From: Bradyrhizobium sp. BR13661
GTDB taxonomy: Bacteria > Pseudomonadota > Alphaproteobacteria > Rhizobiales > Xanthobacteraceae
Direction: 5' to 3'
Length of the DNA stretch: 64,000 nt
Assembly (NCBI RefSeq): GCF_029892425.1
Contig: NZ_JARXWB010000006.1
Location: 296,844-360,843, forward strand
Made by a program: the position numbers and the translations under genes. Below, piece by piece: positions 1 to 9,869 of this stretch. How positions within the stretch are numbered: the stretch's first letter is position 1; each line of letters starts with the position of its first letter. Under the pieces are notes generated by a model. That model saw only the letters and a program-made list of their open reading frames with translations, did no database searches and was not told the origin of the DNA.

Positions 1-315
1 CTCTTGGAACTGGACCGCGACTTGGCGCGCGGCGATCTGACGCCAAAGGATCTTGCAAGCATCGCCCACCGCATCAAGGGGAGTGCGGCGAATCTGCGCA
101 TGCCCGAACTCGCCACGCGCGCCGATGATGCGCTGATGGCGGCGAAGACCACGGGGGTGAGGCGCGGCGACCGGGACGAAGCCGTTGGAGCGCTCAGGCG
201 GCAAATCAGGCTCGTCCTGCGGGACCTGGATGTCGCCGGTCAGAGCAGGCTGGTGCCGGCGGCAATCAACAGCGCGTTCGAAGGGGCCAATGTCGACGAT
301 CATCCTCGTGGTTGA
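1..315 (+). CDS. C-terminal HPt domain of a hybrid sensor kinase (5' end outside window)
   Basis: The open frame enters from the window edge and stops at 313-315. The visible ~104 residues contain the histidine-phosphotransfer pattern AHRIKGSAANL, in which the His receives phosphate from an upstream receiver domain and passes it on. What follows fits the helical bundle of an HPt domain. The downstream response regulator starts 26 bases before this gene's stop codon, so the two are translationally coupled and very probably partners: phosphorelay kinase to OmpR-type regulator, as in TorS/TorR or EvgS-like systems. The sensor and kinase parts lie outside the window, so the stimulus cannot be read. 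Confidence 0.8.
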   Translation, partial: LLELDRDLARGDLTPKDLASIAHRIKGSAANLRMPELATRADDALMAAKTTGVRRGDRDEAVGALRRQIRLVLRDLDVAGQSRLVPAAINSAFEGANVDDHPRG

Positions 316-967
316 AGACGCGCCGGAGATCCGGCTGATGCTGACCTCGTTCCTCCGGGAAGAGGGCATGGTTGCGCACGGCATGGCGACCGGCGGCGAG
401 CTGCGTGCGGGGCTCGCAGCGCTCAGGCCCGACATCGTCCTGCTCGACATCAATCTGCCGGACGCCGACGGCATCGCGCTTGCGCGTGAATTGCGCCTCG
501 GGGAGCAATGCGGGCTGATCTTCGTCACCAGCCGCGATTCCGATGAGGACGTCCTATCCGGGCTCGAGGCCGGCGGCGACGACTACGTCTCCAAACCGAT
601 CAATCTGCGCACGCTGCTCGCCCGCATCCGCAGCGTGTTGCGGCGGACCAAGGAGAAGATCATTACCTTCGACGGATGGATTCTCGATCCGGTCCGGCGC
701 GAGTTGTTTCGGCCCGACGGCAGCATGGTGAAGCTGACCTCGGGCGAATTCAACATCCTGGCGGCCCTTGCCTCGCAAATGACGCGGCCGCTGAGCCGCG
801 ATTTCCTGCTCGACGTCATCTCCAATCGCGATCCGCGCGAGATCAGCGAGCACACGGTCGACAATTTGATCGTGCGGCTGCGTCGCAAGATGCAGTACGA
901 CGGAACGGCGGCACCGATCGCAACGGTGCGCGGCGTCGGCTATGCGCTCATGCCGCTCCAATCCTAG
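290..967 (+). CDS. OmpR/TorR-family response regulator
   Basis: 225 residues from the ATG at 290, which is preceded by an AAGGGG ribosome site at 281-286; a longer frame is open upstream but would lie wholly inside the HPt gene. The N-terminal receiver domain has the acidic pair VVEDAPE, the phospho-acceptor Asp in the segment VLLDINLPD, a Thr/Ser switch (FVTSRDS) and Lys in SKPIN. The C-terminal half is a winged-helix DNA-binding domain of the OmpR type, ending in the usual RGVGYAL wing motif. It should be phosphorylated by the HPt protein whose gene it overlaps. Targets are unknown; the convergent MFS efflux gene begins only 7 bases after its stop but on the other strand, so it gives no operon evidence. 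Confidence 0.93.
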   Translation: MSTIILVVEDAPEIRLMLTSFLREEGMVAHGMATGGELRAGLAALRPDIVLLDINLPDADGIALARELRLGEQCGLIFVTSRDSDEDVLSGLEAGGDDYVSKPINLRTLLARIRSVLRRTKEKIITFDGWILDPVRRELFRPDGSMVKLTSGEFNILAALASQMTRPLSRDFLLDVISNRDPREISEHTVDNLIVRLRRKMQYDGTAAPIATVRGVGYALMPLQS

Positions 968-973
968 GCCTGA

Positions 974-2464
974 TTACCCCAGCCGTTGATCCCGCATGTC
1001 CTGCGTGTCTTCCGTCGCTGCCTTGACGGCGGCGCTCGCGGCGCTCTTCGCCGCGCCCTTGCGGCTCGCGACCTCGATCGCCTTGCGGCCGGAGATCTCG
1101 TGGCCGGCATCGGCCGGCATCTGCCAGAAGAACCAGCTCGAGGCCGCCGAGGTCAGCGCCACCACGATGAAGGCCGGCATGAACACGGTGGCGTTGAGCT
1201 CGCTGACGTGGTTCAGCCACATCGTCGTCTCCACCGAGGCGGCACCGACCGCGACGCCGGCGGAGACGGCGAGCTGCTGGTTGACGCTGACCAGCGTCGT
1301 GGCTCGGCTCATCTGCGGGCTCTCGACGTCGGCATAGGCCACGGTGTTGATCGCGGTGAACTCCAGCGAGCGGAAGAAGCCGCCGACCACCAGGATCACC
1401 ATGATGATCAGAAGCGGCGTCGTCACCGTGAACAGCGCGCAGACGCCGAGGAAGAATGCGCTGACGATCGCATTCACCGTCATCAGGTTGCGGAAGCCGA
1501 AGGCGCGGATGAGACGCGCTGCCAGCGTCTTCATGCCCATGGCGCCGAGCGAGGAGGAGAAGGTCACGAGGCCGGAATGAAACGGCGACAGCCCGAAACC
1601 GATCTGCATCAACAGCGGCAGCAGGAAGGGCAGCGCGCCGATGCCGAGCCGGAACATGAAGCCGCCGATGATGGCCGCGCGCAGCGTCGGCAGCCTGAGC
1701 AGTGAAAAGTCCAACACCGGCGATCCGGTCCGGCGGGCGTGAATCACGTAAAGCGTCATCGAGATCGAGCCGCCGAGGACGAGGGCCGCGATTGTGCTCC
1801 AGGGCAACAGATTGAGGCCGGCGACCGACAGGCCGAAGGCGATGCCGGCAAGCCCGAGCCCTGCGAGCACCATGCCGTAGAGATCGAACTTCTCCTGCGT
1901 CTCGCTCTTGATGGGATCGATGAACTTCAGCGCCATGAAGATGCCGAGCAGCCCGATCGGGATGTTGATCAGGAAGATCCAGTGCCACGACGCGTAAGTC
2001 GTGATGAAACCACCCAGCGGCGGGCCGATCACGGGACCGATCAGGGCAGGGACCGTCACCCAGGCCATCGCGTTGACCAATGCGCTCTTGTCAACCGAGC
2101 GCAGCAGCACGAGGCGCCCGACCGGCGTCATCATCGCGCCGCCCATGCCTTGCAGGATGCGCGCGATCACGAAATCGGTCACCGAGCCCGACAGGGCGCA
2201 GCCGACCGAGCCGATCATGAACACGCCGACGGCGATCGCGAACACCATGCGCGCGCCGAACCTGTCGGCGGTCCAGCCGCTCGCCGGGATGAACACCGCG
2301 AGCGACAGCAGGTAGGAGGTGATCGCGAGCTTCAGCGTCAGCGGACTGGTGCCGATATCGGCAGCGATCGCCGGCAACGAGGTGGCGATCACGGTCGAGT
2401 CCATGTTCTCCATGAAGAGAGCAGTGGCCACGATCAGCGGAATGGTGCGTTGCTTGTCGACCAT
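974..2464 (-). CDS. DHA2-family MFS drug efflux transporter
   Basis: 496 residues with about 14 predicted membrane helices, the length and layout of the DHA2 (EmrB/QacA) proton antiporter family. Features visible include MENMDSTVIATSLPAI in helix 1 (the family motif D1-like LDxTIVNVALP region), the loop 2-3 motif GWTADRFGARMVF (MFS motif A) and the motif-C-like stretch GPVIGPPLGGF in helix 5. The C-terminal tail of about 40 residues is Ala/Lys-rich and probably cytoplasmic. No adjacent membrane-fusion (EmrA-like) gene is seen, so it may act alone. It is convergent with the response regulator. Substrate cannot be inferred beyond a hydrophobic drug or toxic compound. Confidence 0.9.
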   Translation of the reverse strand: MVDKQRTIPLIVATALFMENMDSTVIATSLPAIAADIGTSPLTLKLAITSYLLSLAVFIPASGWTADRFGARMVFAIAVGVFMIGSVGCALSGSVTDFVIARILQGMGGAMMTPVGRLVLLRSVDKSALVNAMAWVTVPALIGPVIGPPLGGFITTYASWHWIFLINIPIGLLGIFMALKFIDPIKSETQEKFDLYGMVLAGLGLAGIAFGLSVAGLNLLPWSTIAALVLGGSISMTLYVIHARRTGSPVLDFSLLRLPTLRAAIIGGFMFRLGIGALPFLLPLLMQIGFGLSPFHSGLVTFSSSLGAMGMKTLAARLIRAFGFRNLMTVNAIVSAFFLGVCALFTVTTPLLIIMVILVVGGFFRSLEFTAINTVAYADVESPQMSRATTLVSVNQQLAVSAGVAVGAASVETTMWLNHVSELNATVFMPAFIVVALTSAASSWFFWQMPADAGHEISGRKAIEVASRKGAAKSAASAAVKAATEDTQDMRDQRLG

Positions 2465-2580
2465 GACGGATTGGTAATGGAAATCACGAGGAACAGCGAG
2501 AATTGCGGCTTATCACCGCCATCCGGCCGGGGCCATTGCGGATCAGCGCATAGCACCTAGATGCCGGCTGGCGCTCCCTC

Positions 2581-2685
2581 GTCATTCCGGGGCGCGACGA
2601 AGTCGCGAGCCCGGAATCCATCAGGCAGCGTCCCTGCGGCTCGATGGATTCCGGGCTCGCGCCAAGTGGCGCGCCCCGGAATGAC
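2581..2685. repeat. Dispersed palindromic repeat, family A (GTCATTCCGG ends)
   Basis: An inverted repeat of about 105 bases. It opens with GTCATTCCGGGGCGCG and closes with its near complement CGCCCCGGAATGAC; inner arms GGAATCCATC and GATGGATTCC also pair. Related copies lie at 12375-12475 and, degenerate, at 53309-53410. It sits in the 436-base gene-free stretch 2465-2900 between the divergent MFS gene and guaB. Apart from this repeat and the guaB leader I see nothing else in that stretch. Such elements resemble REP/BIME-type non-autonomous repeats; function unknown. Confidence 0.85.
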
Positions 2686-2711
2686 GGCGTGGATGGGCTT
2701 TCCCCCGCTGA

Positions 2712-4394
<1,683 letters not shown>

Positions 4395-4410
4395 TTATTG
4401 CGCGCTCCGC

Positions 4411-4514
4411 TGTCATACCCCGGCTTGACCGGGGCATCCAGTACGCCGCGGCGTCTCGGCTCAATTACAATCGCCTCCGGAATACTGGATCGCCCGCCTT
4501 CGCGGGCGATGACG
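4411..4514. repeat. Dispersed palindromic repeat, family B
   Basis: Directly after guaB lies a compound repeat. It has two strong hairpins: CCCCGG-CTTGA-CCGGGG at 4418-4434 and ATCGCCCGC-CTTC-GCGGGCGAT at 4489-4510, with ATCCAGTA and TACTGGAT pairing between them. A short related piece (GTAACCGGGACAAGCCCGGCATGAC) is seen at 55612-55636. It may also act as a transcription barrier after guaB, although neither hairpin is followed by a T-run. Confidence 0.75.
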
Positions 4515-4600
4515 GTGAGTATGTGGCGCCACCGTTTTTGTATTGACGCGCCTCGCTGCCTCCGCTTCCGTCCGGCTTGAAAGAAAATCCGGAGGAAGCC

Positions 4601-5623
4601 ATGTCCCAAGCAAAACGCATCGTTCTCGCCGCACGTCCCGTCGGCGAGCCCAAATCATCTGATTTTCGTCTGGAGGAATTCGCAGTGCCGGCGCCCGGCG
4701 CTGGCGAGGTGCTGCTGCGTACGATCTGGCTGTCGCTCGATCCCTATATGCGGGGCCGCATGAGCGAGGGTCCGTCCTACGCCGCGCCGGTGCCGGTCGG
4801 CGGTGTGATGGAAGGCGAAGCGGTGAGCGAGGTCACGGCCTCCAACAATCCGGACTTTGCCAAGGGCGACATCGTTCGTGCCCGGACTGGCTGGCAGTCG
4901 CACGCGATCTCCAACGGCAAGGGTCTGATCAAGGTCGATCCGAAGCTCGGTCCGATCTCGACCTCGATCGGCGTGCTCGGCATGCCCGGCATGACCGCCT
5001 ATACCGGCCTGCTCGACATCGGCAAGCCTCAAGACGGCGAGACTGTCGTCGTCGCCGGTGCTTCGGGCGCGGTCGGCTCGGCGGTGGGACAGATCGCCAG
5101 GATCAAGGGCGCACGCGCAGTCGGCATCGCCGGCGGCAAGGACAAGTGCGACTACGTGGTGAAGGAGCTCGGCTTCGATGCCTGCGTCGATCACCGTGAT
5201 CCTGATCTCGCGGCGAAGCTGAAGGATGCTTGCCCGAAAGGCATCGACGTCTATTTCGAGAATGTCGGCGGCGCCGTGTTCGAGGCGGTGTTCCCGCTGC
5301 TCAATCCCTTCGCGCGCGTGCCGGTCTGCGGCCTGATCGCGCATTACAACGACACCGAAGCCAAGCCGCCGAAATGGGCCGCAGCGATGATGCGCGCGAC
5401 GCTGACCAAGCGGCTGACTTTCCGCGGCTTCATCGTCTCCGACTTCGCCTCGCGCCATGGCGACTTCCTGCGCGACATGTCCAACTGGGTCCGCGACGGC
5501 AAGGTGAAGTACAAGGAGTTCGTCACCGAGGGCCTGGAGAGCGCTCCCGGCGCGTTCATGGGACTGCTGAAGGGCGCCAATTTCGGCAAGCAGCTGGTCC
5601 GGGTCGGGCCGGACAAGGCTTAG
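4601..5623 (+). CDS. NADP-dependent oxidoreductase, CurA-like MDR family
   Basis: 340 residues from the ATG at 4601, which follows a GGAGGAAG site at 4591-4598. The protein is a zinc-independent medium-chain dehydrogenase/reductase of the type that reduces alkenal or alkenone double bonds (curcumin reductase CurA, 2-alkenal reductase, leukotriene B4 12-hydroxydehydrogenase). Visible are the substrate segment LSLDPYMRGRM, the nucleotide-binding glycine motif GASGAVGSAVG around residues 150-160, and a conserved FENVGG stretch. It probably detoxifies electrophilic unsaturated carbonyls in the cytoplasm. It stands alone between repeat family B and an 11-base inverted repeat. Confidence 0.92.
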   Translation: MSQAKRIVLAARPVGEPKSSDFRLEEFAVPAPGAGEVLLRTIWLSLDPYMRGRMSEGPSYAAPVPVGGVMEGEAVSEVTASNNPDFAKGDIVRARTGWQSHAISNGKGLIKVDPKLGPISTSIGVLGMPGMTAYTGLLDIGKPQDGETVVVAGASGAVGSAVGQIARIKGARAVGIAGGKDKCDYVVKELGFDACVDHRDPDLAAKLKDACPKGIDVYFENVGGAVFEAVFPLLNPFARVPVCGLIAHYNDTEAKPPKWAAAMMRATLTKRLTFRGFIVSDFASRHGDFLRDMSNWVRDGKVKYKEFVTEGLESAPGAFMGLLKGANFGKQLVRVGPDKA

Positions 5624-5672
5624 ACCTGCCAGGCTGAACCGTCTCCGATAGGTCTGGGACGTCTCGTAGTTG

Positions 5673-5700
5673 CACCGGTGTCACACTCCTGACACCGGTG
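5673..5700. repeat. Perfect 11-base inverted repeat after the CurA-like gene
   Basis: Arms CACCGGTGTCA (5673-5683) and TGACACCGGTG (5690-5700) are exact complements around a 6-base spacer. Each arm contains the perfect 8-base palindrome CACCGGTG. It lies 49 bases after the reductase stop codon and about 117 before the next start. No T-run follows, so an intrinsic terminator is doubtful; a two-site operator is the alternative. Confidence 0.7.
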
Positions 5701-5817
5701 GTTAACAAAATGTAACCGATCGGCAACACCTTCCCGCAAAAACCCGCCTGTGTGACCGAGGGTTCATTGACGTCAGGGTGAAGGCATTGAATCATCGCGC
5801 ATATTTAGGGCGTTGCG

Positions 5818-6120
5818 ATGTTAGAGATCGGTATTTTCAGCGTAATCCTTCTGGCCGCCGGCTATTGGGCGACCATGTTTGTCATGGGCCGCCATGACGA
5901 CGTCATCCACGGCAAGTTCGTGCACAGCGAGGACGAAGGTACCTTCGTGCAAGCCGCGATGCCGGCGCCTCCGCCGCGCTTTCCGAACCGTCCGGTCGTG
6001 AAGGCGGCTGAGCCCACCAGAATTGCGCCTGCCAATGATCCGGCGGCCAAGCCGGTGACCAGCGATGCGCTGCAATCGTTGCTCGCTGCAATCCAGCAGG
6101 ATCTCAAGAGCGTCGCCTGA
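5818..6120 (+). CDS. Small single-pass membrane protein, unknown function
   Basis: 100 residues. Residues about 3-23 (IGIFSVILLAAGYWATMFVMG) form one hydrophobic helix at the N-terminus, followed by a polar, Pro/Ala-rich linker with charged residues and a short C-terminal amphipathic segment (SLLAAIQQDLKSVA). This is consistent with an inner-membrane anchor with a cytoplasmic or periplasmic tail. I do not recognise a family. The codon usage matches the neighbours and the frame is intact, so it is probably a real conserved gene. It is convergent with the phosphodiesterase gene, whose stop is 8 bases away. Confidence 0.65.
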   Translation: MLEIGIFSVILLAAGYWATMFVMGRHDDVIHGKFVHSEDEGTFVQAAMPAPPPRFPNRPVVKAAEPTRIAPANDPAAKPVTSDALQSLLAAIQQDLKSVA

Positions 6121-6128
6121 ACCGCACG

Positions 6129-6971
6129 CTAATGCGCGCCGCCCATCTGGGCGAAGAGCTCCTCGATATCGACGTCGACCTGGCCCGCGGCGCGGACGTG
6201 GCGGACTTCAAAACTGTCAGGGGCGAAGCGGTACTCGACGAGGCCGGTCTCCTTGATCGCGATCCGGTCTTGGCGCTGATCGTTGATCTTGAATCCGGCC
6301 GACGGCGCCCAGACGTGGCGCGTCTGGCGAAACGTGAAGTCGCGACGCTGGTGCACGTGACCGCTGGCGATGAGGCGGAGATCGACGCGTGAGAACATCT
6401 CGATCAGGCGCGCACGCGCCGGCTGCGGCACGTAGCGGATCGACGTCTCCGGGAGTTCAGGATTGTCGGGCAGGTTGAGAAACAGTGGCTTGTGGATGAA
6501 CAGCGCGACCGGCCTGCCGTTCACGCGTGAAATCTCCGAAGCGAGCCAGTCGAACTGCTCGGCCTCGAATGCGAGGCCTGAATTCATGACGAGCGAGTTG
6601 AGGCCGATGAAGCGCCAACCGGCGGCCTCGAAAGACCAATGGTCTTCGCCGATGATGTCGCAAAATTGCTGGCGGTGCGCTTCCGCGATCGGCGGCTTGG
6701 GCGCAGGTCCGAGCGCGGTCGGGTTGTCGCCGATATCGTGATTGCCGGGGATGTAGCGGCACTCGACCGGAAGGGCCGCGTGCAGGCTCTTCGCAAACTC
6801 GACATCGTCGCGGTCGCTCGGGCCGTCGAACGACACGTCGCCGGTGTTGATGACGAGATCAGGCCGGCTTGCGTCGATGTGCTCGCTGACCGCCTGGAAG
6901 TTCGCGATCAGGCCGGGGAAGCGCCGGCCGAGATGCGTGTCGGAAATCTGGACGAGGCGAAATTCTGACAT
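6129..6971 (-). CDS. Metallophosphoesterase, CpdA/Icc-like
   Basis: 280 residues from the ATG at 6971. The calcineurin-type dimetal motifs are visible in order: QISDTHLG (D-x-H), NTGDVSFDG (GD), PGNHDIGDN (GNHD), and later SGHVHQRRDF (GHxH). This arrangement fits class III cyclic nucleotide phosphodiesterases such as CpdA, which hydrolyse cAMP, though other phosphoesters are possible. An in-frame extension of 27 residues upstream exists but reads as non-coding (basic and low in hydrophobics). It faces the Sel1-protein gene, which runs in the same direction upstream of it. Confidence 0.9.
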   Translation of the reverse strand: MSEFRLVQISDTHLGRRFPGLIANFQAVSEHIDASRPDLVINTGDVSFDGPSDRDDVEFAKSLHAALPVECRYIPGNHDIGDNPTALGPAPKPPIAEAHRQQFCDIIGEDHWSFEAAGWRFIGLNSLVMNSGLAFEAEQFDWLASEISRVNGRPVALFIHKPLFLNLPDNPELPETSIRYVPQPARARLIEMFSRVDLRLIASGHVHQRRDFTFRQTRHVWAPSAGFKINDQRQDRIAIKETGLVEYRFAPDSFEVRHVRAAGQVDVDIEELFAQMGGAH

Positions 6972-7076
6972 GCGCAAAGTATCATCTAGCCAAACGTCGG
7001 AACGATGACATCTGCGCAAGATCCGCGATGAAACAAAGTTTAAAGCGGACAACGTTTAAAGCAGACGAGAGCGGAT

Positions 7077-7946
7077 CTATCCGCCGTCAAAGCAAATCCG
7101 CCCGGCGGATTTGCCGTCGCGATCCCGAAGCGCGAACGGACAACGCAGACGTTCCAGCGCCCTGCCGGCATCTTCATTGCCGAGAGCGGCAGCGCGCTTG
7201 TAATAGGCGATCGCGGCCCTCGCATCCTTCGCCCCGGCGCGGCCGGCTTCGGCGTAGGCGCCAAGCCGCTCGAGTGCGTCGGCATGATCGAGCGCAGCGG
7301 CCTTTTCGAACAGCGCCTTGGCGGCGACGTCATCTTTCGCCGCGCCATCACCGTCCTGGGTCATTAATCCCAGCTGATACATGGCTTCGCTGGAATTCGC
7401 TTCGACTGCCCTGGCGTACCATTTGCGCGCCATCCCGAAATCGGTCTTGCCGCCGACGCCGGCGCCGTAGAGCGAGGCGAGGTTGGTCATGCCGTCGACA
7501 TCGCCGGCTTCAGCCGCTCTCTCGATCAGCATTCGTCCCTCGGCGATGTTCTTCTTGAGGCCGTTGCCGTTGATCAGGAGCACGCCGAGTCCGGTCATCG
7601 CGGCTGTGCTGCCGGCATCGGCGGCCTTGCGATAGGCGCTGGCGGCCTCGGTCATCTGCCGATTGAACTCATAGGCGCGGCCGAGCTCCATCCAGATCCG
7701 GCGCGGCGCATCGGGCGCCGCTGCGGCCGCCTTGCAGGCCTTCAGCGCTGTTGGAACATCGGCGATGTCGAGATTGCCCTTCACATCGGCAGGCCTGTCC
7801 ACATCGGTGGGATGTGCGGCGAGCCGGTCGCAGGCCGCGATGTCGGCTGGTCCAGCGATGACCGGTCTCAGCGGCGCAGAACAAAGGATAGTCGCGAGAG
7901 TGAGCGCGGCCGTTGCGCGAGATCTTGCTCGGGGCATATCGGTCAC
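7077..7946 (-). CDS. Secreted Sel1-repeat protein
   Basis: 289 residues from a GTG at 7946 (an ATG at 7937 is an alternative). The N-terminus is a signal peptide (basic stretch, then ATAALTLATILCSAPL and Ala-rich cleavage area near residue 31). From about residue 85 there are several Sel1-like repeats (for example AMTGLGVLLINGNGLKKN, GMTNLASLYGAGVGGKTD, AMYQLGLMTQDGDG), helical scaffolds for protein-protein contacts. A C-terminal pair of Cys may form a disulfide. Its start overlaps the stop of the upstream membrane-protein gene (GTGA), so the two are translationally coupled and probably work together at the inner membrane or in the periplasm. Confidence 0.85.
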   Translation of the reverse strand: MTDMPRARSRATAALTLATILCSAPLRPVIAGPADIAACDRLAAHPTDVDRPADVKGNLDIADVPTALKACKAAAAAPDAPRRIWMELGRAYEFNRQMTEAASAYRKAADAGSTAAMTGLGVLLINGNGLKKNIAEGRMLIERAAEAGDVDGMTNLASLYGAGVGGKTDFGMARKWYARAVEANSSEAMYQLGLMTQDGDGAAKDDVAAKALFEKAAALDHADALERLGAYAEAGRAGAKDARAAIAYYKRAAALGNEDAGRALERLRCPFALRDRDGKSAGRICFDGG

Positions 7947-8560
7947 AGCACGCGATAACGGATCGAATAGGCGTCCTGCTGCGCGACGCCGCCAGTGACC
8001 GGCGAGGCGATGCGATCGGCGAGATGCCAGGGGCCGAACTGCTCGCTGCGATGCGGCTCGGCGGGCAGACGCAGGCGGAACTCGAATGTGCCTTTACCGG
8101 GCAGGTTCATCACCAGCATTCGGTCGGTGGTGCGATAGTTGAGCGCGACCGCGCCGCGCAGCACCGCGCGTCCGTCAGAAAGGTCGCTGACGCCGTCGAC
8201 GAGCGCGAGGGTCTGGTTGCGGTCGGTGTGCAGCTCGATCTGGGGGTCGGTGGCCGCCGTGGTCAGGGTCTCGCGGGGCATGCGGATCTCGAACTCGACT
8301 GCGGGCTTCGACGGGTTGACGCCGAGAAAAGCGAGCGCGGCATGGCGCATGTCGTAGCCGACGAACGCGAACAGGGCGATGGCAGCGAACAGGGCCAATC
8401 CGTGCCTGACGACATCGCGCCAGCTCCGGTAGCTCAGGCGGAAATAGACCGTCAGCGCCAGCGCGACGGCCAGAGCCGCCGCAACGCCTGACAGCGCCGA
8501 CATCCAGAGGCCGAGCTGGCCGTCGGAGGTTTCGGCCCAAAGGCTGGACAGGGTGTTCAT
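7943..8560 (-). CDS. Inner-membrane protein, unknown function
   Basis: 205 residues with two hydrophobic helices near the N-terminus (about residues 18-40 and 53-70), then a soluble domain of about 135 residues rich in beta-type sequence (VEFEIRMPRE, LVMNLPGKGTFEFRLRLP). The topology suggests an N-terminal anchor and a periplasmic beta domain. I do not recognise the family. It sits between the radical SAM gene (199 bases upstream, same strand) and the Sel1 gene it overlaps, so the three could form one transcript. Start ATG at 8560; a clear ribosome site is not visible. Confidence 0.75.
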   Translation of the reverse strand: MNTLSSLWAETSDGQLGLWMSALSGVAAALAVALALTVYFRLSYRSWRDVVRHGLALFAAIALFAFVGYDMRHAALAFLGVNPSKPAVEFEIRMPRETLTTAATDPQIELHTDRNQTLALVDGVSDLSDGRAVLRGAVALNYRTTDRMLVMNLPGKGTFEFRLRLPAEPHRSEQFGPWHLADRIASPVTGGVAQQDAYSIRYRVL

Positions 8561-8759
8561 GGCGGTCTTCGCCGGCTCCGGGGGGCAAAATCGCTTTGCC
8601 GATCGGCAGTTGGTCGCAAGATCGGGAATGCCGGTTCAAGTCGTTCGCGGACGATCGCTGCCCTTGCCGCGAACGAGGCTGCCGGCGCTGTGGCACCGGC
8701 GGCATTTGCGGTGGCTGTTCAAATGGATTGGCCGAAATTCTGCCTTGGATTCTGAAGCG

Positions 8760-9761
8760 CTATTCCGCGGCCGCCATGGCCGGTGCCTTACGGCGCGCGG
8801 CGTTGAACTTGCCGCAGACCTGCGTGCTCAGGCAGTCGTCGCACTCCCGGGAACGTGCGGCTTGCTGCAACAGGCGGAAGCGGGCGGGCAGGGCGGCCAG
8901 ATCGGCGGCGCTTCGCAGGCTGCCGATGTCGATGCCGTAGTCCTGCGTCGTGAAGCTGCACGGCGAGACCTGGCCCTTCTCATCGATGAACAGAAAGCTC
9001 TGTCCAGGATCGCAATCGCTGACCGGCATCCGCTGGCCCAGCGTGCTCGCACGGATCCGCGCCAGATAGTGCTCGCCGCCGATCAGCATGACCGCGCGTG
9101 AAGCGAGGTTTTGGCGAATTGCCGGCAGAGCCCGTTCCAGCGCATCGACATCTGCGCCGGTGAGACGGTGCTGCGGATAAAACTCCGGCCGGTCGCGGCC
9201 ACCGAGCTGATTGTAGGTGATCTCGACGATGCCCCAGTCGGCAAGCTCATCGCACAGCGTGGCGAATTCGCCGACATTCTGGTGCATGAGCACGACGTTG
9301 GCGCGCAGCTTCAGTCTCGAACCGTGCACGCGCGCCTCACGCGCCAGCTGAGGCACCCAGCGGCGCAGCTTCTCGAAACCGCCCGCCCAGCCTCGCGAGG
9401 GGTCATGGAAGGCGGCAAAACCGTCCACGCTGATGGTCAGCTCCTTGTAGGTCTCGCAAAGATGCTGGCGCAGCGCCAGGCTGCCGACCGTGGTGCCGTT
9501 GGTCGTCGCGCTGACCTCGAGGCCAAGCCCGCGCACGGCGTGGGTCAAAGCCTGCAGGGGCTGCCAGCGCAGCGGCTCGCCGCCGAGCCAGCTCAGAAGA
9601 ACGCCGTCTCCGGTTTGCGCCTGATGCTCGGCCAGCACCGTGGCGAAGCGGAGGATCTCGGCGGGCGCAGCCTGGCTGCGCGGAAAGCCGAGACGCTTGT
9701 CATAGGCGCAGAATCCGCAGGCAAGGTTGCAACTGTTCACGACACGCCAGACGACGATCAT
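8760..9761 (-). CDS. Radical SAM protein with SPASM-like C-terminus
   Basis: 333 residues. The N-terminus carries the radical SAM cluster motif CNLACGFC (Cys 11, 15, 18), which binds the [4Fe-4S] cluster that cleaves S-adenosylmethionine; a GGEPL motif follows (about residues 64-68). The C-terminal third has spaced cysteines (CDPGQ, SPCSF, CDDCLSTQVCG) typical of a SPASM domain with auxiliary Fe-S clusters, found in peptide or protein maturases. Substrate is unknown. No peptide precursor gene is evident in the flanking gaps. The gene is divergent from an NrtR-like regulator, and two genes for membrane or secreted proteins follow on the same strand. Confidence 0.88.
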   Translation of the reverse strand: MIVVWRVVNSCNLACGFCAYDKRLGFPRSQAAPAEILRFATVLAEHQAQTGDGVLLSWLGGEPLRWQPLQALTHAVRGLGLEVSATTNGTTVGSLALRQHLCETYKELTISVDGFAAFHDPSRGWAGGFEKLRRWVPQLAREARVHGSRLKLRANVVLMHQNVGEFATLCDELADWGIVEITYNQLGGRDRPEFYPQHRLTGADVDALERALPAIRQNLASRAVMLIGGEHYLARIRASTLGQRMPVSDCDPGQSFLFIDEKGQVSPCSFTTQDYGIDIGSLRSAADLAALPARFRLLQQAARSRECDDCLSTQVCGKFNAARRKAPAMAAAE

Positions 9762-9840
9762 GTTGGCCTCTCTCTTTACGTCAGTGTCTCAAACGATGAT
9801 TGCCATCGCCTTGACGAAGCCTGGGCCCGTCGCCCATGTA

Positions 9841-9869
9841 TTGCAACTTGTTATTTGCAATTTGCTATT
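9841..9869. promoter_or_regulatory. Tandem 15-base direct repeat in divergent promoter region (candidate operator)
   Basis: Two copies of TTGCAA(C/T)TTG(T/C)TATT at 9841-9855 and 9855-9869, 13 of 15 bases identical, repeat with a 14-base period. They occupy the 128-base region between the radical SAM gene and the divergent Nudix regulator, 21 bases before the regulator's start. The AT-rich composition contrasts with the surroundings. This is a reasonable binding site for the NrtR-like protein, but its half-site is not one I can match to a known consensus. Confidence 0.5.

Noticed and set aside
948..2560. Several long open frames on both strands within the MFS gene (for example 948-1988 minus and 1739-2560 plus)
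   Set aside because: They are rich in Arg, His, Ala and Gly, without domains, and overlap a complete, well-recognised transporter; this is the usual shadow effect of high GC.
8596..8940. Plus-strand frame with a Cys-rich start (CPCRERGCRRCGTGG), considered as a zinc finger
   Set aside because: It runs into the antisense of the radical SAM gene and loses Cys pattern after the first 40 residues; the composition fits chance in GC-rich DNA.
9778..9834. A tiny reading frame (about 18 residues, beginning MGDGPRLR) upstream of the radical SAM gene, considered as a peptide precursor
   Set aside because: There is no ribosome site, no Cys or typical leader, and it lies next to the promoter of the divergent gene.
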